From contig CM077596.1 of NCBI GenBank assembly GCA_039654915.1, positions 55,736,501-55,800,500 on the forward strand: a stretch of 64,000 bases of DNA, given 5' to 3'. Made by a program: the position numbers and the translations under genes. Position 1 is the stretch's first letter. Each line of letters begins with the position of its first letter. Shown here piece by piece: positions 25,117 to 37,701 of the stretch. This DNA comes from Aquilaria yunnanensis. Taxonomy: Eukaryota; Streptophyta; Magnoliopsida; Malvales; Thymelaeaceae. The notes beneath the pieces were generated by a model. That model did no database searches and was not told the DNA's origin. It saw only the letters and a list, made by a program, of their open reading frames with translations.

Positions 25117-25688
25117 GAATAAATTGCTTACATGATTCCTAACATTTAACTAGTATTTTGTTTTAGTTCTTTGCCTATTGATTGTTCTGTTTTGATCCTA
25201 AACCCATTAAAGAGTTTCATTTTAGTCCTAAATCTATTAAAAACATTTCATTTTGCTCCCCATTGGATGAGATATGTTAACTTAAGATATTTGTCTAATA
25301 AAAAATTTTTAAATTATGATTTAAATTATTCGGTAACCGTCTTACAATAAATTTAATTTGTATAATAATTTTATAGTTAATAAAAAATTTAAATCATTTT
25401 TTATATTTCTATAAATTGAACTTATTTTATATAGGAAGGAAAAACTGCTAATTTAAACTATCAAAAAATATTAAATTATTTAAATTTATTGAAAGACAAT
25501 TACCAAAAATTTAAATCAGAATTTTAAAAATTTATGTCAGACAGTATTCTGAGTTAATGAATTTTATCTGGTAAGCGACCAAAATGAAACAATTTTAATA
25601 GGTTTAGAACCAAAATTGAATATTTAATAGGTTAAGAACTAAAATGAAAAAGCAAATAAAGGTTAGAGACTATTAACACAATTTACTC
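25117..25688. mobile_element. Mutator-like MITE, GAGTAAATTG family, unit A copy
   Basis: It begins GAATAAATTGCTTACATGAT and ends CACAATTTACTC. It is the unit A counterpart of 40,146-40,719. The left target duplication visible in unit B has been partly lost here. Confidence 0.75.
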
Positions 25689-26029
25689 TTAATTCACTAG
25701 TACTGTTCTTCTAGCAAGGAAAATAACAAATTTGTCACTGAAATTAGAGGATGAGATCACATATAGCACCAGGTATTGAACAAAATTAGTTTTTGTTTAC
25801 CCAAGACCCTTAGAAGCCAACTTTATTCAGCACTAGAAATAAGGCAGACTACCCCTAATTTTTTTTCATACCCTAGCTATAAACTTTTACATGTTTTTTA
25901 GTATAAAAAATAACATTATTTTGCATTAGAAATAGGCATAAAAAATCTCATAATTTCACACAAAATGACAAATGTGAGATTAATGAACCTAAGAAAACAA
26001 GGAAATAGGTAGCCTATCAAATAGGAGAG

Positions 26030-26690
26030 AACATGAGTTGGTAGAATAGAAACCCAACTTGAACTATTTCTATTATGCTGGTTTTAGGTGAGCAAAAATT
26101 GGTAATGAGTAGTGGTTGGTTCCACTACTAAAAAATCTATAAGTTCTCAAGTTAGTTTTAATTTTATATGGAACCAATTCGATAAGGAACGGAACTAAAA
26201 GTATGTATTTAAATATATTAGAGGATTTATGAAATTTTATATTTACCTATACATTCATTTATTTAACAAACTGTATTATGGGGTATTTTGTATATTAAAA
26301 CATATGATGATTGTCTCCTTATTGATTTTTTTGTAACTTAATGTGCTACTCTTCTAACTATACTAACTAAATGTGTATTTAAACTTAGTTGTAATGGTGA
26401 ATTGTGCTAAATATTTCTTATTGTACTGAATATTGATGGATTTAGTTATTTTCTGCCTTTCAACCGTTATTTTAGGAGAAGTTTTTATTGGATTTTGTAG
26501 TCCTTAAATATATTATGCAAACTAAAAACAATCGAGAACTATAACCCCAAAAACTAGGCTCATGATTTTGGTTCATTTCAATTATCATTTCTTAGATTGA
26601 ATTGAATTTTTATGAAAGCATAGTTATTTTTTGTGGCTTTGATTCCATCAAAAACCCTATCCATGCAAACTTACCCTTATAATCATGGAA
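26030..26690. mobile_element. hAT-like remnant, unit A copy
   Basis: Subterminal TGGTTGGTTCCACT and TATGGAACCAATTCGAT motifs, and a right end reading CCATGCAAACTTACCC, fit non-autonomous hAT elements. The body is nearly identical in unit B (41,060-41,720): about six differences over the 140 bases from 26,401. Confidence 0.45.
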
Positions 26691-26699
26691 CAAATAACA

Positions 26700-26900
26700 A
26701 AAGAAACTCTTCATCCATCCCAAAATAATTGTAATATATTCTATTTTGCGCGATCCCAAATCTTTACAACATTTCTATATTAATAACTTATATTATCATA
26801 TTATAATTTAAAATATTATTTAAATGCAAAAAAATAAATGCAAAAGTGAATTTCTACATCAAACCAAATCGGTTAATGCTAGTAGTAGACCCATACTTCG
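26700..26900. mobile_element. Mariner-like MITE fragment, unit A copy
   Basis: It opens TTCATCCATCCCAAAATAAT, a Stowaway/mariner-type end, and includes CAAATCTTTACAACATTTCT. The unit B counterpart starts at 41,738 and keeps about 30 bases lost here near 26,824. Confidence 0.45.
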
Positions 26901-27235
26901 TTGTGGGTTGATTAACAAAGACATATTTTTCATACTAATTACATTTATATTAAAAAAATGTTAAAATAGTTATGAATTCAAAATGAAATCATGATCAATT
27001 TAAAGGTTTTGAAAACTTGAAATGTTTCAAAGTTATTGGTAACCAATTTATTTTGTAATTAAGGCATGAAAGTTTGGGGCCATAAAACGTAAACCAAACA
27101 GTAAGAACATAGTTTGCGTTTGTTAGGATAGAGTGACAAAAAAAAACATGATTTTAAATTTTGAGGACCAAAAGATGACATCATATACAAAGAGTACATG
27201 TTGTGTAAATTTACTGTTTTTAAATTTGGACTATT

Positions 27236-27912
27236 AGGATGGAGTTGAGCTGTAAACAAATCGAATAAACATGAACAAGTCATGTTCGTGTTTGTTTGTT
27301 TAATTTTTAACGAATATGAACACGAACAATAAAAAACCACAACTTCTCTGTTCATGGTCGTTCGTTTATTAATAAACGAACACGAAGAATTAAAGCTGAT
27401 GACTATCACCAATCTGAATTGGAGCGAGCCTAATAATAACTGATAGGACAATAGGTGATGGTGAGATAGGTTATGGGTTAAAGCTATGGGGCTTGGCTTG
27501 ATGTTAAAGCAGATTCACATTGAGGAAAATGACTGATTATGTTTGGGAAAATAAAGACAATAGATTAATTTGGAGTAGATTGAAGTGTAATCATGTATAT
27601 GTGGAGTAGGTGGAGACTAATAAAAATATATGATGTATAAAATATATATAATAATAAATGTACAATTAATATATAAATAAACAAACAAATATATATAAAC
27701 AAACAAATAAATAAATGAACATAAATTAACAATAACCAAACAGTTCATGAACATAAATGAACGAACAAAACTTTGTTTGTGTTGATTCGTTTAACTAATT
27801 GAATAGAAAAATTTGTTCGTGTTCATTCATTTAACTAAATAAGCAAACATAAACAAACTCTTGCCAAATAGTTCACGAACAATTTACCAAATGCTTTGTT
27901 CATTTATGCCCC
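27236..27912. mobile_element. hAT-like non-autonomous element, copy 2 (unit A)
   Basis: Same family as 6,332-6,977: left GTTGAGCTGTAAACAAATCG, inner GTTCGTTTATTAATAAACGAAC palindromic motifs, core GGTGATGGTGAGATAGGTT, right end TTTGTTCATTTATGCCCCC. The minus frame at 27,059-27,451 crosses its boundary and is not a gene. Confidence 0.65.
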
Positions 27913-28136
27913 CGGGATAAAGTGATCAAAAAAAAAAAAAACAGATTTGAAAGTTTAAGCCTTGAAAGATATTGTCATATACAATGAGTACCTATAGTGT
28001 CATTTTACCATTTTCTAATTTGGACATGTTTTGACCTCACAGAGGAACGATTAGGCTTAAACCCTTAAAAAAAGAAAATTCTGTAGCAAAAGGTAATAAT
28101 ATTCCTAGTGTTGCTATCAACCTTAGTGTTTTAGTA

Positions 28137-29312
28137 TATACAAGGTTCTTCAATACTAGCGCGATGCTACTAAGCATTTTTCTATAGTAGATAATAGAAA
28201 TTAGTGAAATAGTTAAGTTTGGAACAAAAGTCTGTCATAATACAATATACACTTATAATATTCATTGTTAATGTACGTATTTACTATGCATGAATTGGGA
28301 GGGGTAGGTAATCAACTAACGTGGAGTTAGGTATGTAAGTGGTGATGAAGATGCAGGTGAAACAATATATGCAATCTTAGGTTGGTTGAAGTGAATGAGT
28401 AAAAGATTGACGAAATGGAGTTGACAGAGAATCTAAGAAAGAAAATAAGATATGTTGTAGCTGTGTGGACACTAAGAAGTAGAGACTTAGTTTCTTGAAC
28501 CCTGCTTTACGCTTTCCTTCATTTGGGCTTTGACAGAAAACAAAACATGCATCTCACTGTGATAACCGACGACCAGACTGAAGCAAGAGCAACATGTTAT
28601 CCCACACCAATCGACCCAATGAGTCATTCCATTCTTGCTAGTTGGAAGTTACTACACTCAGATAGAGTGAATTCAAATGATGATGATACACGAAAATCTA
28701 CTGTGGCACCAAAATGAAGAGAAAATCTGAGGTTGAGTTTAGAGGATGAATTTGAGCATCCATAGGAAAAAAGCAAGAATGAAAAACAAACACTATTGAA
28801 ATTTTTTATTTTTCTAAATGCTGGGGTTCAGGAAATCCTTTTTCAGTCCTTATAATTTTTTATTTTAGTAGTTATATTTTTCAAACATGCAGATATGCCG
28901 ATTTGACCATTACTTTCATCTTATCTATCTGAGCTTGATTGTCATATGAAAAAGTCTAATGACCAAAAGGGAAAAAATGAAAGTAAGGATTGGAAAATGG
29001 GCTCGACTATTACTATGAAAAATACAAAAAATGAAATTAAAACCCTTTTTCAGTACATATAATTTTGCTTTTTGCTGTATATAACCTTCAAACTCGCAGA
29101 TATGCCAATCTCGTACTGTGTTTATATTGTCTTTTTAGTCCTAATACTCATATGGAAAAGGGTAGAGAACAAAAGAGAAGAAATAAAACATTTAGGGACC
29201 TGAAAGGGGGTTCCACCATTACTAAAAAAGTGAAAAAATAAAACACAAAAAGACAAAATTAATACTATGTATTTAATAGCAACTTTATTCCATCTTTAGA
29301 ATATAGTAGTAA
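28137..29312. other. Segment present only in unit A, with a two-fold internal repeat
   Basis: Unit B lacks this DNA (join near 46,527). Within it, 28,835-29,035 and 29,045-29,225 are diverged direct copies sharing CCTTTTTCAGT, GCAGATATGCCRAT and an end with GGAAAA..GGG. A 64-codon plus frame at 28,523-28,717 is not recognised. Whether unit A gained it or unit B lost it is open. Confidence 0.6.
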
Positions 29313-29632
29313 TAATTGGTGAAACAGACAGATTAACGATTAATCTGCCTCACAATGAAGCCATCCCATTATAACAATGTCTCTCTCCTTCTCTCTTGAC
29401 ACTATTCATGGTCTTGTCCAAAATTTCGTGTCCAAAAAGTATTGGCTTAAAATTGGGTCAAATATTATTATTAATAATCAAACTTCTTTACTTCCCATGT
29501 AGAGATGTTAACAGATATTTGTTCTAACGGATATCTTACTATATCCCACCTGATGGATAATTTTTTTTTTTTACAATTAAATAGATTTAGAGCAGATATG
29601 ATTTTTTTTTTTTCCATTCGGTGGATGTAGGT

Positions 29633-29642
29633 AGTATATATA

Positions 29643-29675
<33 letters not shown>

Positions 29676-29677
29676 AT
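29633..29677 (+). repeat. (TA)n / (TATG)n microsatellite
   Basis: TATATATATA followed by GTATGTATGTATGTATGTAT. Confidence 0.9.
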
Positions 29678-30417
29678 CTTTGTTTGTGTGTGCAATATAA
29701 TAGTTTTCAAAACAACTTAATTAACTTAGCCACTTGTAATCGCAACTAAGTATTATTATAACACCAAGATATGATGGCTTGGGCAAAGCTCTGAGGAAGG
29801 TTCCTACCATTTTTTTTCACAAAATTGTATGCTTGTACTAATACTAAGTATGTACTCATTTCACTAATTTGATTTAAACTAATTCTTTATGATTTATCTA
29901 TGGCAAAGTCAATTTCTATTTTTATTATTAATATTGTTTTTTTGCAAGATCAATTTTAATATTTTTTTATGGTGCTCTATTATAGCATTATTGTTTTTTA
30001 TTATGAATGTATGTAGTGGCTAAGTAGACTTTACTCGATCCTACCTGCCTTAAAATGAATAGGATATGAATATTAAAATTGTAAAACAGATAGATGGTGG
30101 ATATGATACGGAATGAGTATTAAACATAATGAATAGGATATGAATTTAGTACTATTTTGCCCACATCTTATCCATTGTCATCCCTACCCATAATTATTTT
30201 TTTGAATGGTTCAAGTGTAATTATTCGAAGGGTAGGGCCATTGTTGTTTCTCAAACTAATTTAGCTGTTAAAAGACATTCGCCTCTGACTCACAGCAACA
30301 AAAATTTCGAGAATAAATATGTATGGCTTAGTTAAGTTAATTGGATTCGAGTTTATAGAAAAATCGGTAGACTAATCATATATTAGGAAATTAAACACAC
30401 CAAATCAAGTTAAGGTT

Positions 30418-31184
30418 TTGTGCTGCAGACAAGTCCGAAACATCCCAAGGAGGTACTTCTAATTTTGCCGGCCGCATTCGACTAAAGACAAGGATATGTG
30501 GATGACTTTTTTGGACGTACGAGTATAAACGCAAGTTTTTTTTTTCTTCTGTTGGCACATATATTAATTATTTAACACAAGTCTTAGTCAAGAGATTAAT
30601 AAATTAACACAAGTCATTGGTCAAATATATTTTGGATCTGCATACGTAAAATGTAATCACGTTGTTTCTTTACGATGTTGATTTTAATGCATGCTTTGCC
30701 TCAAATTAGTCATGACATGTTTAGAATGTGATCATATTTGCCATTTCTTTTATGTTAAAGAAATTTAAATTTTGATTAGGATTGGTTTTGTTTATGAAAA
30801 AGTTAATTTGAGAATTCTAATATTTGTTTCTTACTTTGAGTTAAGTATAGATTTAGATAAGTATTATACGAAAAAGGTAAATTTCGTGGATGGTCATTAA
30901 AGTATATATTTGTTGTTCCATTTTCATCCTCAAACCATTAACTATTTATTTCTATCCAAAACATTTCGAAAACGTTCAACATTAGTTCCCTACTGGTAAA
31001 TTTAAACCATGAAACAAATTTTTTATAGTTAATGAACAATCTTAATTATCAAATTTTCTCTTTATAAATTAAGTTTCATATGCCATGTTTACACTTATGT
31101 GAGAACTTTTATCTAGGTTATATGGTCCATTCAATGAGGAATTGATACAAAACATTCTAGAAAAGTTCATGACAAATATAGAAC
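30418..31184. other. 767-bp segment missing from unit B at the CACTA insertion
   Basis: Unit A runs continuously from AATCAAGTTAAGGTTT to ATCTTAGAAAGATTTAG through this DNA; in unit B the CACTA element stands in its place. It includes a partial relative of the GAGTAAATTG MITE family (30,880-31,090). No gene is seen. Confidence 0.75.
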
Positions 31185-31845
31185 ATCTTAGAAAGATTTA
31201 GAATGAAAAGAGAATAGTTAATACGTTGATGATGAAAGTGAAAAGAAAAATAAATGGTCGAATTTAACATGTACATAAAGATGCACTTTATTACGTGAAG
31301 AAAGTGATCATAGATGTTTTTTCTTTTACATAATCAATTACAAGTCAAGTTGTAGAGGCTTGATAAAAGTAGCTCATAGTCTTTGAACGCTGGTCTTTGG
31401 ATTTTTCTCCAATTATATGAATTTGAAGATTTTTCCACGAAGGAAAAACCTCAAGTTTAATTAATAGAATATTTGAATAAAATAAGATCCATTATCTTAA
31501 TCGTTTTATATACACGTAAAAGATCATGCTACAATTTAATGTGTGACTAAATGTTAAAAGCCCTAACTCACTATTGGGTTGTAATTTTTTTTTTTTTGTA
31601 TTTAGAAGTATTATAAGTATAGGGATGTAAAGAGTACATTAGGAAAGTTAAGAGGATATTGGGTTGTATCAAACTTCTACATTTTCAACAATCAGTGCCT
31701 GCCGAAGCTTTTTCGGTTCCTACCTATTTCTCAATTGTGCCAACTATGTAGTAAGTACTAAACTGAAAATTCTATTCAAACATTGGTGCGAAGAAGCGAA
31801 ATTTAGCCAAAAATAGAAACCCACAAATGAGGTATAGTTAGTAGA

Positions 31846-32103
31846 TACTTCATTCATCCCAAAACCATTAAAATATATTCTATTTTAGGTAGTCTCAACT
31901 TTTTACAATATCTTCATATTTTGAAATTTTTTTTACCATATTACCTTTGAAACTATTATTATAATATTCATTTGTTTCAATTTTTCTTGATTTACCTACA
32001 AAAGTTAAGGGTAAAAATGGAAATAATACACAAATTTTTTCCACTTTGTTAATCTTTGCTTCAAACCAAATTGTTCAATAGATATGAGATGAAGAGAGTA
32101 ATA
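31846..32103. mobile_element. Mariner-like MITE, unit A copy
   Basis: Left ACTTCATTCATCCCAAAACC and right (minus strand) ACTCTCTTCATCTCATATCT are imperfect inverted ends. The counterpart in unit B is at 60,152-60,405. Confidence 0.5.
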
Positions 32104-32783
32104 AGTATCAGTGATTTCAATAGATTGCTGCAAAGATTTGCCTACAAGAAACCAAGAGAAGGGAAATTTTGTAAGATGAAATAATATTTATTTAACAAGG
32201 TCCTTTAAATCAGCCTTTTGCTTAAATAATTCATAGATGCAGATATATATGAATATCGATTGAAGTCCGGGCAGCCAAAGCAAGAGTATGAAAGAATTCT
32301 ATTTCAAGTACCGCATGGCTTGCTAGGCACAATTGATTAAGTTCAATGATTTAATAGGAACTCAAAAAAGTTAAATGGTTAGATGGTTAGAAAAGCAAAC
32401 GTTTGATGGCTTAGTGGACAGTTTTGCTAACGCAAAAATTATTACTCCTATAGCTAAAAGCTCTAACTCAAAAATAACATGATCGTTAAAACATGTTTAA
32501 TGTGTTTTTCTTCTTTTTAATGGGTAAAGTTTGTGGACATGAGAAACACATGAAATTGGTCCCTGATTGGCATAAGTTAATTTTAAAGGCCGTTGTTTTT
32601 TTACTGGGCCAAACCATATTTTCAAGCCTAGATGAAGATGCTGTTCATTTATGGGCCAAAATGCGGTGTCGTAGATCAACAATGAAGCACAACTCTGTAA
32701 TTGCTTTACTTTTAGGCCATTTGGTTGAAGAATTTTCAAAATTCTTAGAGACTAAGATTGTAGGCCAGTAACATTCATAAAAG

Positions 32784-33295
32784 TGAGAATTCATAAAAAT
32801 AGAATTCTAATTTTCATGTTTGGTTTACATCTAGCAAAAAATGAAAAGTTTAAATTTTTTTATGTTTGGTTTAGGTATTTTTGCATATTTTTCTTAAACT
32901 TTGAGTACAATGACTAAAATGTAAATTTTTAAACTTTAGGGTACATTTATAAATTTCAAATGGTTCAATTGGATGTCCGACTTGGCCAACAAGACATGGT
33001 TAGGGATTAAATGTGTAATTTTCTCACTATTTTTTAAAAATTTCAAAGTTTAGGGACCAAAATGTAAATATTTACAAATTCAAGGGTTTGTTGTAGTTTT
33101 TTGAAACATAATTACTTTGTGGTTTCTTATTCTCCCTAACGTAGAATAAAGAGAATGGATTCTATAAAATTGTGAAGGATGACGAATCCTGGAGAAAAAA
33201 AATGGTGGCTAATTATTCTCCAAATTGAAGCAAACATATGATTGTTAGGATTTTAACTCTCCAGTTAATTCAAATTCTCACAATCCTTAAATCAA
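32784..33295. mobile_element. Inverted-repeat MITE, unit A copy
   Basis: Left GTGAGAATTCATAAAAATAG and right (minus strand) TTGTGAGAATTTGAATTAAC with following ATCATATGTTTG / TTCATGTTTGGTT are inverted. The unit B copy is at 61,098-61,605. The frame just upstream (32,493-32,771) is interrupted by an indel in unit B, so it is not coding. Confidence 0.5.
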
Positions 33296-33529
33296 CCACT
33301 CCCTTAATACTTTTTGTCAATATATTTGCATACATGGATTGGATTGTTTTGCACAATAATTTTTGCTTACCAATTTGAGATGATTTGAATGAAAGATTCT
33401 CATACATCTTAAGTAATAGATTATGAGTTTTAAGTAATACATTTGTGTATGGACAATACTAACATAGGAAAGATATTCACTTCACCATTTAACAATACCT
33501 TTTTGGAAATTATTTTTTGTAAGGTTTCT

Positions 33530-35878
33530 TGACTTACCCCGGTGTGGGGCCAACACATGACCAATAATTAAATTGAGATTTAGTGAGTCCGCTCTTAGTT
33601 GTCATTGGCTAAGTTGATACTTGTGTGAATTAAAACTTACTTGCTAGTAGTTTATTACCCTAATATATGCAATATGTGAACTTAGCTTTGACAATTCTCG
33701 AGTTATAAAGAACAAAACCAATACATATTTTGCCATGGCATTGTAAAGAGCATGAACATGAAACTGGCTATTGAAGTTATAAAATAAGTTTGCTTAAACT
33801 TTAAGCATCAACTTTATGTACATGTACCATCTTTATGCACATCCAAAAGCAACAATTAGTGCATATATATATACACTAAAGTCTAGCAAAATAGTCCAAA
33901 CTAGAGGCCTTTTGGTCATGAGTACCATACTATCTACAAGACTTTACCTAAAGTCTCAAAATGAAGTTCCCACCTGAGCTTATAGCTTCCAAGATGAGAA
34001 TCAACCTCCTCGTGTACTTAGCCTATAATTAAGAAGATCACAAACAAAGATTTAGTTAGCCCATAAAATTAGCTAACCGAATAACTTGGAATCAATCATG
34101 ATTTAAATTAATAAATACTTGCAGTTAGAAATTTCTTAGCAACTCGCTCACTAAGTGCCAGGATTCACACTAGTAGAATCTATACAATATGACACTTAGA
34201 ATGGTGAGAATTCAATAATTGTTAGTAGGGAATTAATGCCTACAAAATAAAATTTTAGCACACGCAATTATATAATGATTTATAAATGCTTCTTAATATG
34301 AGCTCGAAAACATCTTGATGTCTTAACTAATGGCTAATAGTTGGGACCTATGGTAGGGACCCATCCTCAACCTAGTCCTTACTTATAAAGTAATGGCCTT
34401 GTCTTAGAAAGCTTGGCTTGCCACTTTATTTCCCTCATCACAGTTTACAAGAGTTCAGTTTAGTTTGATGGTTTAACTTACTAAGTTAGATAACTTAGTT
34501 AGGGTACTTTTGAAGTTTAAAGCCTCTTTATGTACTTAGCACCCTAGACTTTCTTAATGTCCTATTATCTTTCTTAGACCTTAAGCTTCTACTTAACCAT
34601 CACTTAAGTCTTTAACAGATGCATTTATATGAACTTAGGAGTGGTTTAAAATGCAACCAACTGTTCAAAATATCTTAGGATGGTCCGGGCTTTGAAATTA
34701 ATGCATTGGGGTGCTTTTTGGGTTGGCCTAGCTTAAGAAGAAAGGTAGATCAATGCTGCGGTGCCAACGGCCAAAGCATTCTGAACCCCTAATGGCTGTC
34801 TGGTGCTATAGCGTTGGTGGTGGCATTTGTGGCGCCAGGGCACTTCCTGTAGCACCCTGTTTTTCATGCTCTCTTGCACCTTAAGCTACTCAAGCCTCTA
34901 AACTTGAACTAATCACTTAGCAGCTAGCTCCTAACTTTCATACTTGTTAGAAAGCATGTAAATGAATCTAAAAAACACTTGAAACACAAAAATTCCTTGC
35001 CCATTTCAAGATCACAAGCTACAAACTTCTTAGATACACGAAAACACACTTGCACCAAATCTTTACAAATCAATATAGTCTTGGTTCTAGCCTAGAAAAA
35101 TGAAGTGCTCAAGCATAACACACTTAGAATATAATCATAGTATGAGCAATATACATGAAAATAGCATCGACACGTCTTGCCTCTTTGGTGAAACACAAAC
35201 AACCACACTTGGATCACTTTTGCACAATTACACTTGTAGTTTTCTTTTCAACATTCACAAGCCAAATTTAAGCTTATAGATAAATCATACAACACACTCA
35301 AGCCTTAATTTATTGAATAAAATCCTAAACCCTAACTTCAATCTAAGAATTAAAGCTTACCAAGAGAGAAAATGTGATTCCTTGCTTCCTTAAGCTCAAT
35401 TGAACTAGTTGCTTTAAGAAATCATCTTCTTGAGCTTCAATTTTGCAAAAAATTAGATGGAGATGAGGCTTGGAACTTAGAGCTTGGCCGTTGCATTTGG
35501 AATGGGAGAGAAATGAGCACGACAAGCACTTTTTGCTTCTTATTCTCCCATTAATACTCTTAGGTCCCCCATTTTTCTTAATTGTACCAATTGGGTCCCA
35601 ATGCTTCACAAAGCCCTTTTCTTCCTCTTCATCCATGTAATTCAAACTAGGATTTATAAACATCCATGTCCAAACTCATATATGACTCAAAATAAGGGTT
35701 TTCTTGGCAAATCTACTGTTTTACCCTTAATGACTCAACAATGTTCATACGATCATATCACTAATTATACACTACATTAATTTACTAATTGAACTACTTA
35801 GTGTGCAAACAAAATTCTTAAGCCTAAAAATTGAGCTTACCTTTCTAATCTTGAATTTGGTCTAGGAGAGCTTTAACA
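33530..35878 (-). mobile_element. Solo-like LTR, minus orientation, 2.35 kb (unit A copy)
   Basis: It begins TGACTTACCCCGG and ends GAGAGCTTTAACA, so in its own orientation it reads TGTTAAAG...TCA. Flanks TTTCT and TTTTT could be a decayed 5-bp duplication. It is a divergent relative, in reverse, of the LTR at 43,085: matching blocks are AGCTTGGCTTGCCA, GTGAGAATTCAATAAT and TTGGCTAAGTTGATACTTGT. No gag-pol coding is present on either side, so it is a solo LTR or a remnant. The minus frame at 35,343-35,663 lies within it and is not recognised. Confidence 0.6.
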
Positions 35879-36538
35879 TTTTTCATTTATCAAGCAAACG
35901 ATGTTTTGGTGCACAAAAGATTTACTCCATCTATCTTATTTTAGGTGTTACGTTTCTTTGATCATAAAAATTAAGATGTTTGTAATTCATATTATTCTTT
36001 TCATTTTTTCACCTGAAGCTAAAATAACATTATTTTTTTTTTAAGTTTTGTGCAATAATAATTTAAATGAGAATTGAATTTTTTTTTTTTTGGGTTTTGT
36101 GCAATTTTTGAATTTTGTGTGGAGAGAATTTAGATGAAGATAGTAAGATAAATTAATTGTTCAAAACTTTTCATAAAGAAGGACATGTTATCCTTTTTTG
36201 AATAGAGGAAATACTTCCTATCAAATGAGAAAAAGAGCGGGTAATAAACCATCATTAGACACTCCAATCTAAGGCATTCAATAGGTAGATAGTTTCCCCT
36301 TTAATACCAACAAGCCAAGAAGTCCATTGACATTGGACGGCTTAAATTGAATTCTTATAATGGCAGTTCATGTCGCGCAAACACATTTAGGACAAGAGGA
36401 TGATTACGTGATTACAAGTTTTTTGGGCTTATGGTATAATGCTAGGTTTTGTCCTGAATATTTTTTGTTTTTTGCATGTTAAGTCTCTCTTTCTACATTC
36501 GTAGGTTAACTCATGGGTAAGGTGCTGCCACCTGTACC

Positions 36539-36721
36539 ACGTTTGAGGATATAATTCCAGGGATAGTCCTTTGAATGTTTTCCTATGTTGTAAAAGTACC
36601 AGATGTTGGAATTGCTCCATTTATACCACTGTTGCCAAGGCTTCATTTGGTTTCTTCTATTGGATTGGTTGTTATTGTTGTAGGTTGTATATATGCGTCT
36701 GCTGGAAGTGCCAGTTTGTGA
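36539..36721 (+). pseudogene. Coding-like hydrophobic segment upstream of the PPR gene, broken copy
   Basis: Read in the frame that is open in unit B (63,729-63,893), this segment has ACG instead of the ATG and a TGA after 11 codons (36,572-36,574), then continues open to TGA at 36,719-36,721. The shared translation includes VPDVGIAPFIPLLPRLHLVS followed by a hydrophobic stretch, like the C-terminus of a membrane protein. I do not recognise the family. An upstream acceptor-like CATTCGTAG at 36,505-36,513 suggests a last exon. It could also be chance. Confidence 0.3.
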
Positions 36722-36975
36722 CGGCCCCGGCAATTTAAGCCTTCTTACAAGACTATTTTGTTCATCACTTGATGCTTCCTATTTCAGACCTACTGTATGT
36801 TTATCATTGAACTTTGTCGACAACAATCGATTTAATAACAACTTTTTCTCTCTCTCTCTCTCTCTTTTTTTTTTTTTATTATTTTTCATCCAGGTGCGTT
36901 AGCTTCATCCTTACTTCTCTGTTGCTTCGATATTCTCTATTCACAAAAAGTCTTTCTTAACCCACTTAATTTCTA

Positions 36976-37266
36976 GGGTAAACATTACTAAATGTCCTCA
37001 AAATATGTTCCATGTTGCATATTCGTCCAGAGAGTATAAATTATTGTACAATTCATCTTGAAAGTATGCAATTGTTGTAATGTCCGCCTTTCGTCAACTC
37101 TTGTGGTTGGAGAGTACGTCTTACATTGCACCGCTTGTACTAAAAATATGCTTTATGTCGTATCATTCATCCTAAAAAGTATGCTTTATGTTGCACCATT
37201 GATCCTGGAAGTATGAAATTATTGTAACATAAAACATACTGCCAGAATAAATAGTGATGTTTAGCC
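36976..37266. mobile_element. Mutator-like MITE in the PPR gene promoter region
   Basis: 291 bp with inverted ends GGGTAAACATTACTA and GGCTAAACATCACTA (minus strand), flanked by perfect 9-bp duplications TAATTTCTA at 36,967-36,975 and 37,267-37,275. The body contains several diverged copies of a ~40-base phrase (AGTATGCTTTATGTTGCACC). It ends 435 bases before the PPR start codon. Confidence 0.85.
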
Positions 37267-37701
37267 TAATTTCTATTTTACAATACATGCTTCTCTTCTA
37301 ACATGTAGATTACTTCTCATACCTATCAAAGCCTACTATTTCTATTTTACCATCAATTATGTTAAACATGATTATTTTTATTTTTATATTAAACATAATT
37401 ATTTCCTTTCTCTGCAGAACCCCTCTACTTAGCATATTATTATGGCCTTATCAGAAGCCACATGTTAATTGGAAACACCTTTGGGCTTATCTGTTTTAAC
37501 AGGCTACCCACCTTGTAGCCTTGGGGCCGAAGCCCAAGTTGAAGCTGTTTGTATTTTGTCTCGTCTCCGCCATCCTGTCTTTCAGATATTTTCGTCGAAT
37601 TCGGTTGTTTTGAATTCGGATAAGGTGAACAAAATATGGTTCTTCTACTGAACTGCAGAATTTGATTCTAGCTGATACCAGCTCCTCTCTCTGTACCTTC
37701 A

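Noticed and set aside
27059..27451. 130-codon minus frame
   Set aside because: Crosses the boundary of the hAT-like element and is shortened in the unit B copy (42,163-42,348).
32493..32771. 92-codon plus frame
   Set aside because: The unit B counterpart (60,820-61,090) has indels that break the frame, so it is not under coding constraint; no motif.
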